Source: Sphingomonas aliaeris
GTDB taxonomy: Bacteria; Pseudomonadota; Alphaproteobacteria; Sphingomonadales; Sphingomonadaceae
NCBI RefSeq assembly: GCF_016743815.1
Contig: NZ_CP061035.1
Location: 2,668,501 to 2,732,500, forward strand
Direction of reading: 5' to 3'
Length of the DNA stretch: 64,000 nucleotides
Shown here piece after piece: positions 24,877 through 43,002 of the stretch; within the stretch, counting starts at the first letter, position 1, and each line of letters begins with the position of its first letter. The notes beneath the pieces are model-generated. The model saw nothing but the letters and a program-made list of their open reading frames with translations, was not told the origin of the DNA and ran no database searches. A program made the position numbers and the translations under genes.

Positions 24877-26835
24877 TTACTTCGCCATCACCGCGGACTG
24901 GTCGACCGGCACGACCGGCAACCACACGGCGCTGGCGTTCGCGCCGCCGCGTTCGATCGTCACGGTCGCCTTGGTATAATCCGTCTTCTTCGCGAGGAAG
25001 ATGTTGGGGACGAACTTCTGCGGGTTGCGATCGTAAAGTGGGAACAGGCTGGACTGGACCTGCACCATGATGCGGTGGCCGGGCTTGAACACGTGGTTCA
25101 CGGTCGGCAGGCGGAACTTGTAGCGTTGCACCTTGCCCGCCGGGATCGCCGTCGGCCTGGCGAAGCTGTCGCGATACCGGCCGCGGAAGATGTCGAGGCT
25201 GATCGGCAATTGATAGCCGCCCATCTTCGGATCGGTGGCATTCTCGTCCGGATAGACGTCGATCACCTTCACCACGAAGTCGCCGTCCGTCCCCGTGGTC
25301 TTCGCGTAGATGTCCGCGATCGGCGCGCCGGAAACGCGGACGGCCTGGGTCAGGACGGGCGTTTCGTAGGTTATCACGTCGGGACGGCCATCGACGCCGC
25401 GCTGGTCGCTGACGAGCCAGTCGCCCCAGCGTCCGTCGTTGAAGTTCACCGGGCGCGGCAGATGCGGGACGGGCTTTGCGGGATCGGACACGTAGCTGTC
25501 ACCACCTGCCCCGCTTGGGTCGAAGCCTAAACCACCGGCGGACTGGAGGTAGATCGGCTTGAGCGGCGACGGGCACCCCTTTTCACATGCCAGCGGCCAT
25601 TGGGTGAAGCGGTCCCAATGGTTCTCGCCGGTATTGTAGATCGTCGCGGCGGGCAGCGTGAAGGCCGGGCCGTCCTTCAGATAATGGTCGAACATCGGCA
25701 GGACCATTTCCTCGCGAAACTGTTCGGCCGTGTCGCCGCGCCACTGGAACGGCCCCAGGCTGCGCCCCTCGCGGTTGATCTGGCTGTGCCGCCACGGGCC
25801 CATAACGAGGAAGTTGTTGCCGGTCTTGCCCTTGGCCGCCAGCGCCTCCCATGCGGTGATCGCGCCGTACATGTCCTCCTGGTCCCACAGCCCCTGTTCC
25901 CAGATCGTGGGCACGTTGGAGGGGTTCGCGGCGAGCAGACGGTCGAGTGCCTGGCCCTGCCAGAACTCGTCATAAGCGGGATGCGAAACCATGCGCTGCC
26001 AATAGGGCAGTTGCGAATAGCCCGACTTGTCCGCCCAGGCGCCGGCCGATCCGATCTCGCGGAAATTGTCGTAATCGTCATAGCCGCCGGTCGGCGGAAC
26101 GCTGCCCTTCGCCTTGTAGCCGGTCTGCCCGCCGAGCCAGGCGATGTTGGCGAGCCGGAACGCGCCGTAATGGAACCAGTCGTCCCCCATCCAGCCGTCG
26201 ATCATCGGGCTTTCTGGCACCGCGACCTTCAGCGCGGGGTGCGGGTTCAGCAGCGCCATCGCAACGGTGAAGCCTTCGTAGGACGAACCGATCATCCCGA
26301 CGCGACCGTTCGATTCCGGCAGGTTCGCCTTGTTCACCAGCCAGTCGATCGTGTCATAGGCGTCGGTGACGTGATCGACCTTGGTCTTGTTGAGCGGGCC
26401 GATGACGGGGCGCGTCACGACATACTCGCCCTCCGATCCGTATTTGCCGCGAATGTCCTGATAGACGCGGATATAGCCGCCACGGACGAACATCTCGTCC
26501 GCGAGCGGCAGCGTGGACAGCATGCTGGAACTGGTCGTCCGCTTGGCACGGCTTCCGGCGTCATAGGGCGTGCGCGTCAGCACGATCGGCGCATTCTGCA
26601 CGTTCTTCGCGACGACGATGACGGTGAACAATTTCGTTCCGTCGCGCATCGGGATCATGACCTCGCGACGGGTGTAATCGTTGGCGGTGGAGGGCGGAGT
26701 GAACTTTGCGGGAATGTCGCCGCCGACCGGAGGCGCGACATCCGCGCTTTTGGTCGGAGCTTGCTGGGCCGGCGCGGATACCGCGAGGCCGGCAACGGCC
26801 ATCGCCGCCGCGGCGGGCGCGAGAAGGATCTTCAT
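24877..26835 (-). CDS. alpha-amino-acid ester hydrolase / CocE-NonD family exported hydrolase
   Basis: This is a 652-aa secreted hydrolase with a signal peptide (residues 1-24, ending APAQQ). The N-terminal peptidase S15-type alpha/beta-hydrolase domain has the nucleophile motif GSSYEG at 183-188 (Ser185). WDQED (Asp318) and GPWRHSQ (His350) complete a catalytic triad with the same spacing as in characterised amino-acid ester hydrolases. The C-terminal jelly-roll domain is X-Pro dipeptidyl-peptidase-like. Those enzymes cleave and synthesise beta-lactams with an alpha-amino side chain; peptide or amino-acid ester substrates are equally possible. It lies in the block between rplL and rpoB, just upstream of the DUF2975 promoter. 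Confidence 0.85.
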   Translation of the reverse strand: MKILLAPAAAAMAVAGLAVSAPAQQAPTKSADVAPPVGGDIPAKFTPPSTANDYTRREVMIPMRDGTKLFTVIVVAKNVQNAPIVLTRTPYDAGSRAKRTTSSSMLSTLPLADEMFVRGGYIRVYQDIRGKYGSEGEYVVTRPVIGPLNKTKVDHVTDAYDTIDWLVNKANLPESNGRVGMIGSSYEGFTVAMALLNPHPALKVAVPESPMIDGWMGDDWFHYGAFRLANIAWLGGQTGYKAKGSVPPTGGYDDYDNFREIGSAGAWADKSGYSQLPYWQRMVSHPAYDEFWQGQALDRLLAANPSNVPTIWEQGLWDQEDMYGAITAWEALAAKGKTGNNFLVMGPWRHSQINREGRSLGPFQWRGDTAEQFREEMVLPMFDHYLKDGPAFTLPAATIYNTGENHWDRFTQWPLACEKGCPSPLKPIYLQSAGGLGFDPSGAGGDSYVSDPAKPVPHLPRPVNFNDGRWGDWLVSDQRGVDGRPDVITYETPVLTQAVRVSGAPIADIYAKTTGTDGDFVVKVIDVYPDENATDPKMGGYQLPISLDIFRGRYRDSFARPTAIPAGKVQRYKFRLPTVNHVFKPGHRIMVQVQSSLFPLYDRNPQKFVPNIFLAKKTDYTKATVTIERGGANASAVWLPVVPVDQSAVMAK

Positions 26836-26928
26836 AGCTGGGGCAACTCCCTGTGATTACGGAAGACTGGATCGATTTATGTGACCGGATAGTGCGCGCG
26901 ACCCTGCCCAAGATCAATCGCCATACAC

Positions 26929-28121
26929 TCAGCGGATGATCGTCAGCCCCTGCGGTCGCTGGCCGACCGTGTCGTACATGCGCGGCCCTGCATCCAGGCG
27001 GAACGGCGCCATCTTCGCGCCGGGTTCCCGCTCGATCCCGATCACCCAGGCAGCGGCGGTCTGGCCGTGATCGGTCGAGCCCCATCGATACAGGACGTTG
27101 ACCGTGAACACCGGAACGAAGAACGGACGCCCGCCGATGTTGAGCGGCACCACCGCCTCGTTGGGCATCATCGCCATTCCGCCCAGCGACAGCGACTCTC
27201 CCGCGTCCAGACCGAACTTGGCGACGATCGGCTTGTCGATGAAATGCCCGAACAAAGCCTTCAGCATCGCATCCTGATCGTTGCTGGCGTTCATCACCCG
27301 GATATCAACGCGGACGTCGTTCGCGGCGATCTCGCCCGAATTGCGCAGCGTGATCTCGTAATCGACCGCACCGCCGGTCAGGTTGGTGCCGGCGCGCAGC
27401 GGACGCATCTCGACGTCGATCTGCGCGCGTTGTTCGGGGCCGGCGGACGGTGCGGTGGCGGCGATCGGCGGCACCGGCGCGGCGGGGGCCGGTGGAGGGG
27501 CGGGTTCCGGCTCAGCCTGCACCGAGGGGACCGGAGCCGGGAACGCCGGATCAACGGGCTCGTAGGCGTCCTCGATTTCGTCGTCGTCGCGCTCGCGTGA
27601 GCGGAGACGGAACACGGCGAAACCCGCGACCGCGAGCGCCGCCAGACCAAGTGCCAGCCACAGCCAGGTGCGGTCGGGGTCATCCGTCGGTGCCGCAGCG
27701 ACCGGGGCCGGTGTCGCCTCCGGCGTTGGAGTCGCGAGCGGCGACGGCGCGGCGGTCGGGGTTGCCGCAGGAGCGGTGGCCGGCGTGGGGACCGGGGTCG
27801 GCGTCGGTATGACCTCAGCCGGCACTGCGGCCGAGGGGCGCGGAGACGGCGTCGCGGTCGCGGTCGCGCGCGGCGTCGGCGTGGCGCGGGGCGTTTGCGG
27901 CTGCGGCGTCACGGTCGGTGCGGGGGCCGGCGGCAGGATCGGGACGGGTGTCGGCGACGCGAGCGGAGTCGGCAGCGTCGTCGGGCGGCTTGCGGGCAGC
28001 GAGAAACCGTCGAGATTGGGGATCAGCGGCGTCGCCTCGTTCTGCGCCAGCGCCGTGCCGGACAGGCCGAGCATCGTGAAAGGGCGAGCCGCAGGGCGGT
28101 CGGAATCGTCAAATGTCGCAC
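26929..28121 (-). CDS. exported Pro/Thr-rich protein with one membrane segment and CARDB/DUF11-like domain, frameshifted in signal peptide
   Basis: This is a protein of about 397 aa once repaired. A GTG at 28121, with AAGG upstream, starts a signal peptide that is broken by one missing base at the AAA of 28079-28081; adding one gives continuous hydrophobic sequence ending GTALAQ. Residues about 50-160 are a low-complexity Pro-Thr-Ala linker with repeats such as PTPTPVPTPA. A single transmembrane helix (WLWLALGLAALAVAGFAVF) and a charged, proline-rich linker follow. The C-terminal 160 residues look like an Ig-type domain (VDYEITLRNSGEIAANDVRV). A surface-anchored protein with a stalk is inferred. 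Specific function unknown. Confidence 0.65.
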
Positions 28122-28474
28122 AAAAGCGCCTTATCGCAGGAAATATGAACGCCATACGACCGGCAGCGCGACCGCGGCAAGCCGGCGCGGGCCGACGTGC
28201 GATGCAAGCGCCATGCCTTCGTCCTTCCCCCGCTTCCGTTGACTAAATCCAACAGCTTGCCTATATCCGGCGCTCACCACGGGTTTCGGGAAATGACGTG
28301 CCGTCGCGCAGCATGTCGATCGAATTGGGATCCGGCGGTATCCAGGACGCTGAAAGCTGCTGTTATCCGACACCGGACGACATGCGGCTTTTTGCGTTTC
28401 CGCGTGCCCGCCCGGGCGAACCGGGCACCTAATTTCGGCCCCTCATGTGGGCCAAGACCGAGGGCAAGACCACT
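28122..28474. other. divergent intergenic region carrying rpoBC promoter
   Basis: The region holds the rpoBC promoter and a leader of about 200 nt. The leader contains a hairpin GTGCCCG/CGGGCAC at 28404-28428, 47 bases before rpoB. No gene is seen. Confidence 0.6.
28239..28267 (+). promoter_or_regulatory. probable rpoBC promoter
   Basis: TTGACT (28239-28244) and TATATC (28262-28267) are separated by 17 bases. This is the best sigma-70-type match upstream of rpoB, which is no longer downstream of rplL and needs its own promoter. Confidence 0.65.
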
Positions 28475-32628
<4,154 letters not shown>

Positions 32629-32641
32629 GCCACTTTCTTCC

Positions 32642-32737
32642 CCCCTCCCGCTTGCGGGAGGGGTCGGGGGAGGGTCTGATCGTCAGGCACTCCCCCAAGA
32701 CATCCCCTCCCCCAACCCCTCCCGCAAGCGGGAGGGG
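32642..32737. repeat. inverted pair of G-rich REP-type palindromes in the rpoB-rpoC spacer
   Basis: 32642-32674 and 32705-32737 are inverted copies of each other with one mismatch. Each contains its own palindrome (CCCCTCCC-GCTTGC-GGGAGGGG and its reverse). The pair would fold into a long stem in the rpoBC mRNA. Confidence 0.85.
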
Positions 32738-32783
32738 AGTTAAGGGCCCCTCGCGAAAGCGGCAGGGGAACTGGAGAATCAGA

Positions 32784-37070
<4,287 letters not shown>

Positions 37071-37110
37071 TCGCCCCTTCCCTCTCGGGGGAAGCGTTGA
37101 ACGAAAAGAG

Positions 37111-37142
37111 CCGCCGTCCGGGTAACCGGGCGGCGGTTTTTT
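37111..37142 (+). terminator. rho-independent terminator after rpoC
   Basis: CCGCCGTCCGG (37111-37121) pairs with CCGGGCGGCGG (37126-37136) over a GTAA loop with one wobble, followed by six T. Confidence 0.93.
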
Positions 37143-37309
37143 ATGTGTCGGTTAACCGTCCGACGGCAGGCTGCATCGAACCACCATCAGCGGACATTCA
37201 TGCAGCGTTGGTTGCGTTTCGTCCGCCCGAGGTCCAGCCTTCGCGCATGATGCACCTTGATCACACCGGGCGGGATGACGCTCATGACCTTCCCGACGCG
37301 GAGGTCGCG

Positions 37310-37447
37310 ATGAGGATCGGGCGAAACGCGAGCCTCGATGTGAAGGTAACCAACGTCGGATTGCTGTCCGTAGGAATTCTTGTGTCCGGCATCCTGCTGT
37401 CGACCGCCGTTCTGGTGCACGCAGCCAAGCGGCGCGTTAGGGCGTAG
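37310..37447 (+). CDS. small single-span membrane protein, 45 aa
   Basis: This is a 45-aa protein, MRIGRNASLDVKVTN followed by one hydrophobic helix (about 17-38, GLLSVGILVSGILLSTAVLV) and a basic end, AAKRRVRA. The ATG at 37310 has an excellent GGAGG five bases upstream, which decides the start over an in-frame ATG at 37247. The positive-inside pattern suggests the C-terminus is cytoplasmic. No family is recognised. It is preceded by the rpoC terminator and must have its own promoter. Confidence 0.6.
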   Translation: MRIGRNASLDVKVTNVGLLSVGILVSGILLSTAVLVHAAKRRVRA

Positions 37448-37763
37448 AGGGGCACCGCAGGCGCTGGCCGCTGACGCTCAATCGACTCCGTTCACTGGCT
37501 AAATCGTAGAGCCCGTTCCCGAACGATCGACCAATCCCGGGCTGCTTCGATGCTGCTTGAAAGCGACCCGGGCCATACACCACCACGCCACGACGTGTGG
37601 CTTTTCGTCGCGCGATCCGCTTACCGCCAAAAAGCAGCCGCGCAGTGAGCGCAGACCCTTCACGCGCACGTTGCGCTTCGCCCCCAGCCGTGTACCACGC
37701 CGCTGTTCACGACTGGCGTTTGACGCCGATCGCGGGCCGGTCAGTCGGGCGGGGCGCAATTGC
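37448..37763. other. 316-bp region without convincing gene
   Basis: No protein-like frame is seen. A small inverted repeat CCACGCCACGACGTGTGG surrounds about 37583-37600. It may hold the promoter of the response regulator. Confidence 0.35.
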
Positions 37764-38123
37764 ATGTCGAAGCAGGTAATGTTGATCGAGGATGAGCCGC
37801 TGCATCGGAAGCTCTACACGATCTGGCTGCAATTGGACGGGCACACCGTCCATTCGGTTGCCGACGAGCGACTGGCCTATCTTGAGGCGGCCAAGATCCG
37901 ACCGGATGTTATCATCACGGACATTCGGCTGGTCCATCTCGATGGCCGCGAGATTATCAGCACGCTCAAGGCGCGTCAGGATACCAACGCTATCCGGATC
38001 GTGGCGCTCACCGTTCTGGATACGAACGAAATCGAGGAAGCCTGCTATAAAGCAGGGGCCGACGTCTTCCTGAACAAGAAAGTCGGTCGGGAGGCGCTGC
38101 TCGCCGCCGTGCGGCACCCCTAG
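37764..38123 (+). CDS. single-domain response regulator (DivK-like)
   Basis: This is a 119-aa stand-alone receiver domain. The acidic pocket is Glu9-Asp10, the phospho-acceptor is Asp53 in VIITDIRL, the switch residue is Thr83 and the conserved lysine is Lys105 or Lys106 in LNKKVG. With no output domain it must act by protein contact or as a phosphorelay intermediate, as DivK or CheY-like proteins do. No histidine kinase gene is adjacent. The ATG at 37764 starts MSKQVMLIEDEP, the normal beginning of the fold. Confidence 0.88.
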   Translation: MSKQVMLIEDEPLHRKLYTIWLQLDGHTVHSVADERLAYLEAAKIRPDVIITDIRLVHLDGREIISTLKARQDTNAIRIVALTVLDTNEIEEACYKAGADVFLNKKVGREALLAAVRHP

Positions 38124-38331
38124 CCCCGATACCGACGCGGCACCTGTCCTACATGCCGCCACTCCACTACCCTCGTTACCGTTCTTTCACATTGCTGGAA
38201 CGCCTGCCGCGCCCGCCACGATCAGGCGCAGATCGTGTGACCTTCTGTGAACTTCGGGCATCTGGGCGACGACGCGACCCTCTTGCCCGTGCACGCTGGA
38301 CGTCCGGTCCCGCTGCGCTTAGCCTTCCGGA

Positions 38332-39267
38332 ATGAAAGCATTATTCCCCGCCACCGCGCGTCCGCTGCTCGAACCGCATCTGCCCGATGGCCTCGACGTG
38401 TCGTGGTTCGCCGATCATGAGGAAGCGAACGCGCTGGTCGCCGATGCGGAGATCGCCTGGGTGGACCAGATGCGCCCCGAATGGACCGCCGAGACGATCG
38501 GGCGAGGCACGAAGCTGAAATGGCTGAGCACGATCTATGCCGGGGTCGATTCCTTCCCGATCGCGGACCTGAAGGCACGCGGGACGATCCTGACCAACGG
38601 GGCGGGTATCAATGCCATCGCGGTCGCCGAATATACGGTGATGGGGATGCTCGCCGCCGCCAAGCGCTTCGACGAGGTGGTGCGGATCGCGGACCGCAAG
38701 CAATGGCCATCCGATGCGCCCGGCAAGGTCGAATTGTTCGACACGACGGCGCTGATCGTCGGGATGGGAACGATCGGGCAGATGATCGCCGATCGGCTCG
38801 CGGCGTTCGGCGTGCGCGTGACGGGCGTGACGCGCAGCGGCCGCAACGGCACGCTGACGCCGGATGCATGGCAGGCGCGGGTCGGCGAGTTCGACTGGGT
38901 GATCTTGGCCGCGCCCTCCACGGACGAGACCAAGGCGTTGATCGGCGCGGACGAACTGGCGACGATGAAGCCGACCGCCTGGCTGATCAACATCGCGCGC
39001 GGCGACATGGTCGATCAGGACGCGCTGATCTCAGCATTGGAGACGCGGTCGATCGCGGGTGCTTTCCTGGACACCGTCCATCCGGAACCACTGCCGGACG
39101 ATCATCCCTTATGGTCCGCGCCGAACGCGATCCATTCGATGCACCTGTCGGGCCGCAGCCAGACGAAGATGTTCATGCGGGCGGGCACGTTGTTCCTGGA
39201 AAACCTGCGCGCGTTTCTCTCGGGCGCGGAGATGAAGAACGTGGTGGATCTCGACGCCGGGTATTGA
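38332..39267 (+). CDS. D-isomer-specific 2-hydroxyacid dehydrogenase
   Basis: This is a 311-aa NAD(P)-dependent dehydrogenase. The Rossmann motif is GMGTIG at 144-149. Catalytic residues are visible as Arg223 (NIARGDMVD), Glu252 (HPEPLP) and His271 (MHLSGRS). The enzyme interconverts a 2-keto acid and a D-2-hydroxy acid in the cytoplasm. It is nearer the glyoxylate/hydroxypyruvate type than SerA, since no ACT domain follows. No co-transcribed gene is evident. A repeat pair 50 bases downstream may mark the transcript end. Confidence 0.88.
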   Translation: MKALFPATARPLLEPHLPDGLDVSWFADHEEANALVADAEIAWVDQMRPEWTAETIGRGTKLKWLSTIYAGVDSFPIADLKARGTILTNGAGINAIAVAEYTVMGMLAAAKRFDEVVRIADRKQWPSDAPGKVELFDTTALIVGMGTIGQMIADRLAAFGVRVTGVTRSGRNGTLTPDAWQARVGEFDWVILAAPSTDETKALIGADELATMKPTAWLINIARGDMVDQDALISALETRSIAGAFLDTVHPEPLPDDHPLWSAPNAIHSMHLSGRSQTKMFMRAGTLFLENLRAFLSGAEMKNVVDLDAGY

Positions 39268-39317
39268 CGCGCGATACGGGCGAAGGGGGCCCCCATTACC
39301 TTGGCCGTCCACTTCCA

Positions 39318-39387
39318 CCGTTCGTCCTGAGCTTGTCGAAGGGCGGGCAACTCAGGACCAGCGCTTCGACCGGCCCAGCACGAACGG
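39318..39387. repeat. second copy of the 24-bp inverted repeat family
   Basis: 39318-39341 and 39364-39387 are imperfect inverted arms closely matching the pair at 9123-9190. The arms have diverged independently (GACCGGCCCAGCAC in the right arm here). Confidence 0.7.
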
Positions 39388-39474
39388 GATTTGGGAGAGT
39401 GTTGCTTATCCCATTTACCCCATCCGGGAAAACACCGCTTGCTCTCCTTACCCGCGCTGGGTAAGAGCCGCGCC

Positions 39475-39690
39475 ATGACGACGTTGGCAGGCATCAAGAT
39501 CAAGCGTTTCCGCGAGGAACGGACCCTCAGCCGGGCAGCATTCGGCGCGTGGTACGATGCGCCCGGATCGACGGTGCAGGGCTGGGAGGAGGACGGCAAG
39601 CGCGCCAATTCCCCCGTCGTCAACCAGATCGCGGCGAACGGCATCGCGAGCCACGCCGACTGGTACATCACCATCCGCACGGAGAATGAC
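39475..39690 (+). CDS. XRE-like helix-turn-helix segment, in frame with the DAHP synthase
   Basis: 72 codons from ATG 39475 encode an HTH of the XRE type: [20 protein letters not shown], then [20 protein letters not shown]. No stop separates it from the DAHP synthase start at 39691, so it is either an N-terminal domain of a 528-aa fusion or a small separate gene. If one base were missing upstream, its own stop would be the TGA at 39687-39689, immediately before the synthase ATG. It could be an autoregulator of aromatic biosynthesis; that is inference. Confidence 0.55.
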
Positions 39691-41061
39691 ATGAGCAGCT
39701 GGGCCCCCGATAGCTGGACTAAGGCCGAGGCGCGACAGCTGCCGACCTATCCCGACGCACAGGCGCTCGGCACCGCGACGGACGCGCTCGCCTCCTACCC
39801 GCCGCTCGTCTTCGCGGGCGAAGCGCGCAACCTGACGGCGGACCTCGCCAAGGTTTCGCGCGGCGAAGCGTTCCTGTTGCAGGGCGGCGACTGTGCGGAG
39901 AGTTTCGCCGAGCATAGCGCGAACAACATTCGCGACACGTTCCGCGTGCTGCTGCAGATGGCGGTCGTGCTGACCTATGCGTCGAAGCTGCCGGTGGTGA
40001 AACTGGGCCGGATGGCGGGTCAGTTCGCCAAGCCGCGGTCCGCCGACATGGAGATGGAAGGCGGCGTCGAGCTGCCGAGCTATCGTGGCGACATCGTCAA
40101 CGACATCGCCTTCACGCCGGAGGGCCGCACCCCCGATCCGCAGCGCATGATCCGCGCGTACAGCCAGTCGGCCGCGACGCTGAACCTGCTGCGCGCATTC
40201 GCGACGGGCGGCTATGCGAACCTGCACCAGGTGCATCGCTGGACGCACGACTTTATGGGCCGGTCGCCCTGGACGAAGAAATATACCGAGACGGCTGACC
40301 GGATCGGCGAGGCCCTCGACTTCATGGAGGCCTGCGGGATCAGCCCGGAGACGGTGCCGCAACTAAGCCAGACGCAATTCTATACCAGCCACGAGGCGCT
40401 GCTGTTGCAGTACGAACAGGCGCTGACGCGGCAGGATTCGCTGACTGGCGACTGGTACGACACGTCCGCGCACATGCTGTGGATCGGCGATCGCACGCGG
40501 TTCGAAGGGTCGGCGCATGTCGAATTCCTGCGCGGCATCGGCAATCCGATCGGAATGAAGTGCGGCCCGACGCTGGAGCCGGACGCGTTGTTGCGCCTGC
40601 TCGACACGCTGAACCCCGATCGCGTTCCGGGGCGGATGACGCTGATCACGCGCTACGGCCATGACAAGATCGAGGCCGGCCTGCCCAAGCTGGTCCGCGC
40701 GGTGCTGCGCGAGGGACATCCGGTCGTGTGGAGTTGCGATCCGATGCACGGCAACGTCGTCAAGGCGGCGAACGGCTACAAGACGCGCCCGTTCGAACGC
40801 ATCCTGGCCGAGGTTCGGGGCTTCTTCGCGGTTCACCGTGCGGAGGGCAGCATAGCGGGCGGCATCCATGCGGAGATGACCGGGCAGAATGTCACCGAAT
40901 GCACCGGGGGCGCGGTGGACGTCACCGAACACGCGCTGGCCGATCGCTATCACACGCATTGCGATCCGCGGCTGAATGCCGGGCAGAGCCTGGAAATGGC
41001 GTTCCTGCTGGCGGAAATGCTGAACGTCGAGATGGCGGAACGGCGCCGCGTGGCGGCCTAG
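39691..41061 (+). CDS. class II 3-deoxy-7-phosphoheptulonate (DAHP) synthase
   Basis: This is a 456-aa plant/type II DAHP synthase, which condenses phosphoenolpyruvate and erythrose-4-phosphate as the first step of the shikimate pathway. Landmarks are [12 protein letters not shown] (about 67-78), [37 protein letters not shown] and [15 protein letters not shown]. The latter segments carry the metal-binding Cys, His and Glu. The ATG at 39691 has GGAG six bases upstream and gives the standard N-terminus [18 protein letters not shown]. The HTH-coding segment upstream is in frame. A terminator follows at 41114-41150. Confidence 0.95.
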   Translation: MSSWAPDSWTKAEARQLPTYPDAQALGTATDALASYPPLVFAGEARNLTADLAKVSRGEAFLLQGGDCAESFAEHSANNIRDTFRVLLQMAVVLTYASKLPVVKLGRMAGQFAKPRSADMEMEGGVELPSYRGDIVNDIAFTPEGRTPDPQRMIRAYSQSAATLNLLRAFATGGYANLHQVHRWTHDFMGRSPWTKKYTETADRIGEALDFMEACGISPETVPQLSQTQFYTSHEALLLQYEQALTRQDSLTGDWYDTSAHMLWIGDRTRFEGSAHVEFLRGIGNPIGMKCGPTLEPDALLRLLDTLNPDRVPGRMTLITRYGHDKIEAGLPKLVRAVLREGHPVVWSCDPMHGNVVKAANGYKTRPFERILAEVRGFFAVHRAEGSIAGGIHAEMTGQNVTECTGGAVDVTEHALADRYHTHCDPRLNAGQSLEMAFLLAEMLNVEMAERRRVAA

Positions 41062-41113
41062 AACCATTCCGCGCTCACCCGCGCTAAATCCCTTTCCGGC
41101 GCGCAATAGCAAC

Positions 41114-41150
41114 AAGGGCGGTCATTGGGTTGAATGGCCGTCCCTTTTTT
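41114..41150 (+). terminator. rho-independent terminator after DAHP synthase
   Basis: AAGGGCGGTCATT (41114-41126) pairs with AATGGCCGTCCCTT (41133-41146), with one bulge and one wobble, running into TTTTTT. Confidence 0.85.
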
Positions 41151-41276
41151 CCGTTACATTCGCGTACCGACAAAATTCGACTGAACGGTATCGTCCGCAG
41201 GACCGATTTAACTACCAAGAAGCTGAGGTTGTTAATGATTTTCCGCCTATGATATTCGGGTATCGGGGACGGGCAA

Positions 41277-42991
41277 ATGCAACAGCTTGAGACTTTCGAG
41301 CGGCCAATGGTGGACGTGCCAGTGATTGGCGGGGACGCGCCGCGCGACCCGGCATCGGTCGCGCGGGACATTGGGACGATCGTCGCGGGTGCGGCGACGT
41401 TGGCGGCATGCGGAGGCGGCGATGGTTCGTCCACCCCCACCGCAACGCCCGCGGCCGCCCCTCACCCGCCCCGGTCGCGATCACGCCGGCACAGGCCAGC
41501 CGGTTCCTCGCGCAATCGACGATGGGCGCCACGCAGGCGACAATCGCCGATGTCGTGACGGCAGGCTATAGCGGCTGGATCGATGCGCAGATCGCCATGC
41601 CCCGCGCGATCAAGCATTGGGACTGGCTCGTCGCGAACGGCTATAGCGACGCGGCCAACATGAACGGCACCAACGGTTTCGACCAGACCGTCTGGCGGCA
41701 GGCGATCGTCGAGCCGGACCAGTTGCGCCAGCGCGTCGGCCTCGCATTGCTCGACATGCTCGTCATCGGGATCGACGGCATCACGACCAACTGGCGTCAA
41801 TTCGCCGCCGCTGCCTATATGGACGTGCTGCTCGACAATGCGTTCGGCAATTACCGTACCCTGCTGGACGCGATCACCACCAATGCCGCGATGGCATCGT
41901 TCCTGACGTTCCTCGGCAACCGCAAGGCCAATCCGACTACCGGCGCGCAACCGGATGAGAATTACGCGCGCGAACTGATGCAGTTGTTCACGCTCGGCTT
42001 GGTACAACTCAACATCGACGGCAGCGTGAAGATGTCGGCGGGCGCGCCGATGGAAACCTATACCCCCAACGACGTGACTCAATTGGCGCGCGTTTTTACC
42101 GGGTTGAGCCTGGCGACCAACGTCGCGACCACGCCCGACCGGTACCGCGTGCCGCTGGTGATGAATGCCGCGATCAACGAAACGGGCAGCGCGACCTTCC
42201 TGGGCAAGACCGTCAGCGGGGGCGGCATGGCCGCGATCAAGGCCGCGCTCGATGCGATCTTCGCGCACCCCAATCTGCCGCCGTTCGTGTCCAAGCAGAT
42301 GATCCAGCATCTCGTCACCAGCAACCCCTCCCCGGCCTATGTCGGGCGTGTCGCCAATGCCTTTGCCGACAATGGCGCGGGCGTACGCGGCGACATGAAA
42401 GCGGTGATCCGGGCGATCCTGCTCGACACCGAAGCGCGCAGCGACGCGGCGCTGACCAATACGAGCGCAGGCAAATTGCGCGAACCGGTGACGCGGCTGA
42501 CCGGCTGGGCACGCGCCTTCGGCGTGAATTCGCCGTCCAATGCCTGGGCGATCGGCGATACGAGCAGCACGGCCAACCGGCTGGGCCAGTCGATCGGGCG
42601 CAGCCAGACGGTGTTTAACTATTTCCGCCCCGGATATTCGCCGCCCAATACCGCCGTCTCCACCGCCGGACTGGTCGCGCCGGAGTTCCAGATTACCAAC
42701 GAACTCTCCGTCGTGGCGTATATCAACTATATGTCCAGCCTGATCGCCAATGGCGCGGGCGACACGAAGGCGGATTACACGACGATCCTGACCAAGGCGA
42801 CAGACAGCGCCGCCTTGGTGGATGAGATCAACCTCGTCCTCGCGGCGGGGCAATTGACCGGCGCGACGGTCACGGCGATCCGCGCCGCCGTCGACAGCAT
42901 CTCCTCCGCGACCGCGGCGGGACAGCTCAACCGCGTCTATACCGCCATCCTGACGACGCTCGCGTCGACCGACTATCTGACGTTGAAGTGA
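41277..42991 (+). CDS. DUF1800 domain protein, exported, frameshifted near N-terminus
   Basis: This is about 571 aa when repaired. The N-terminus (ATG 41277) leads into a hydrophobic signal with LAAC and a glycine/threonine/proline linker. The DUF1800 domain then begins ITPAQASRFLAQSTMGAT. Typical parts are NYARELMQLFTLGLVQLN, TYTPNDVTQLARVFTGLS and RAILLDTEARSD. The frame breaks at the four C of 41458-41461; five C give a smooth AAAPSPAPVAITPAQ junction. DUF1800 proteins are almost always paired with DUF1501 proteins, as here (12 bases apart). The function is unknown, presumably in the periplasm or on the surface. Confidence 0.83.
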
Positions 42992-43002
42992 AGGACGTGA
43001 GC

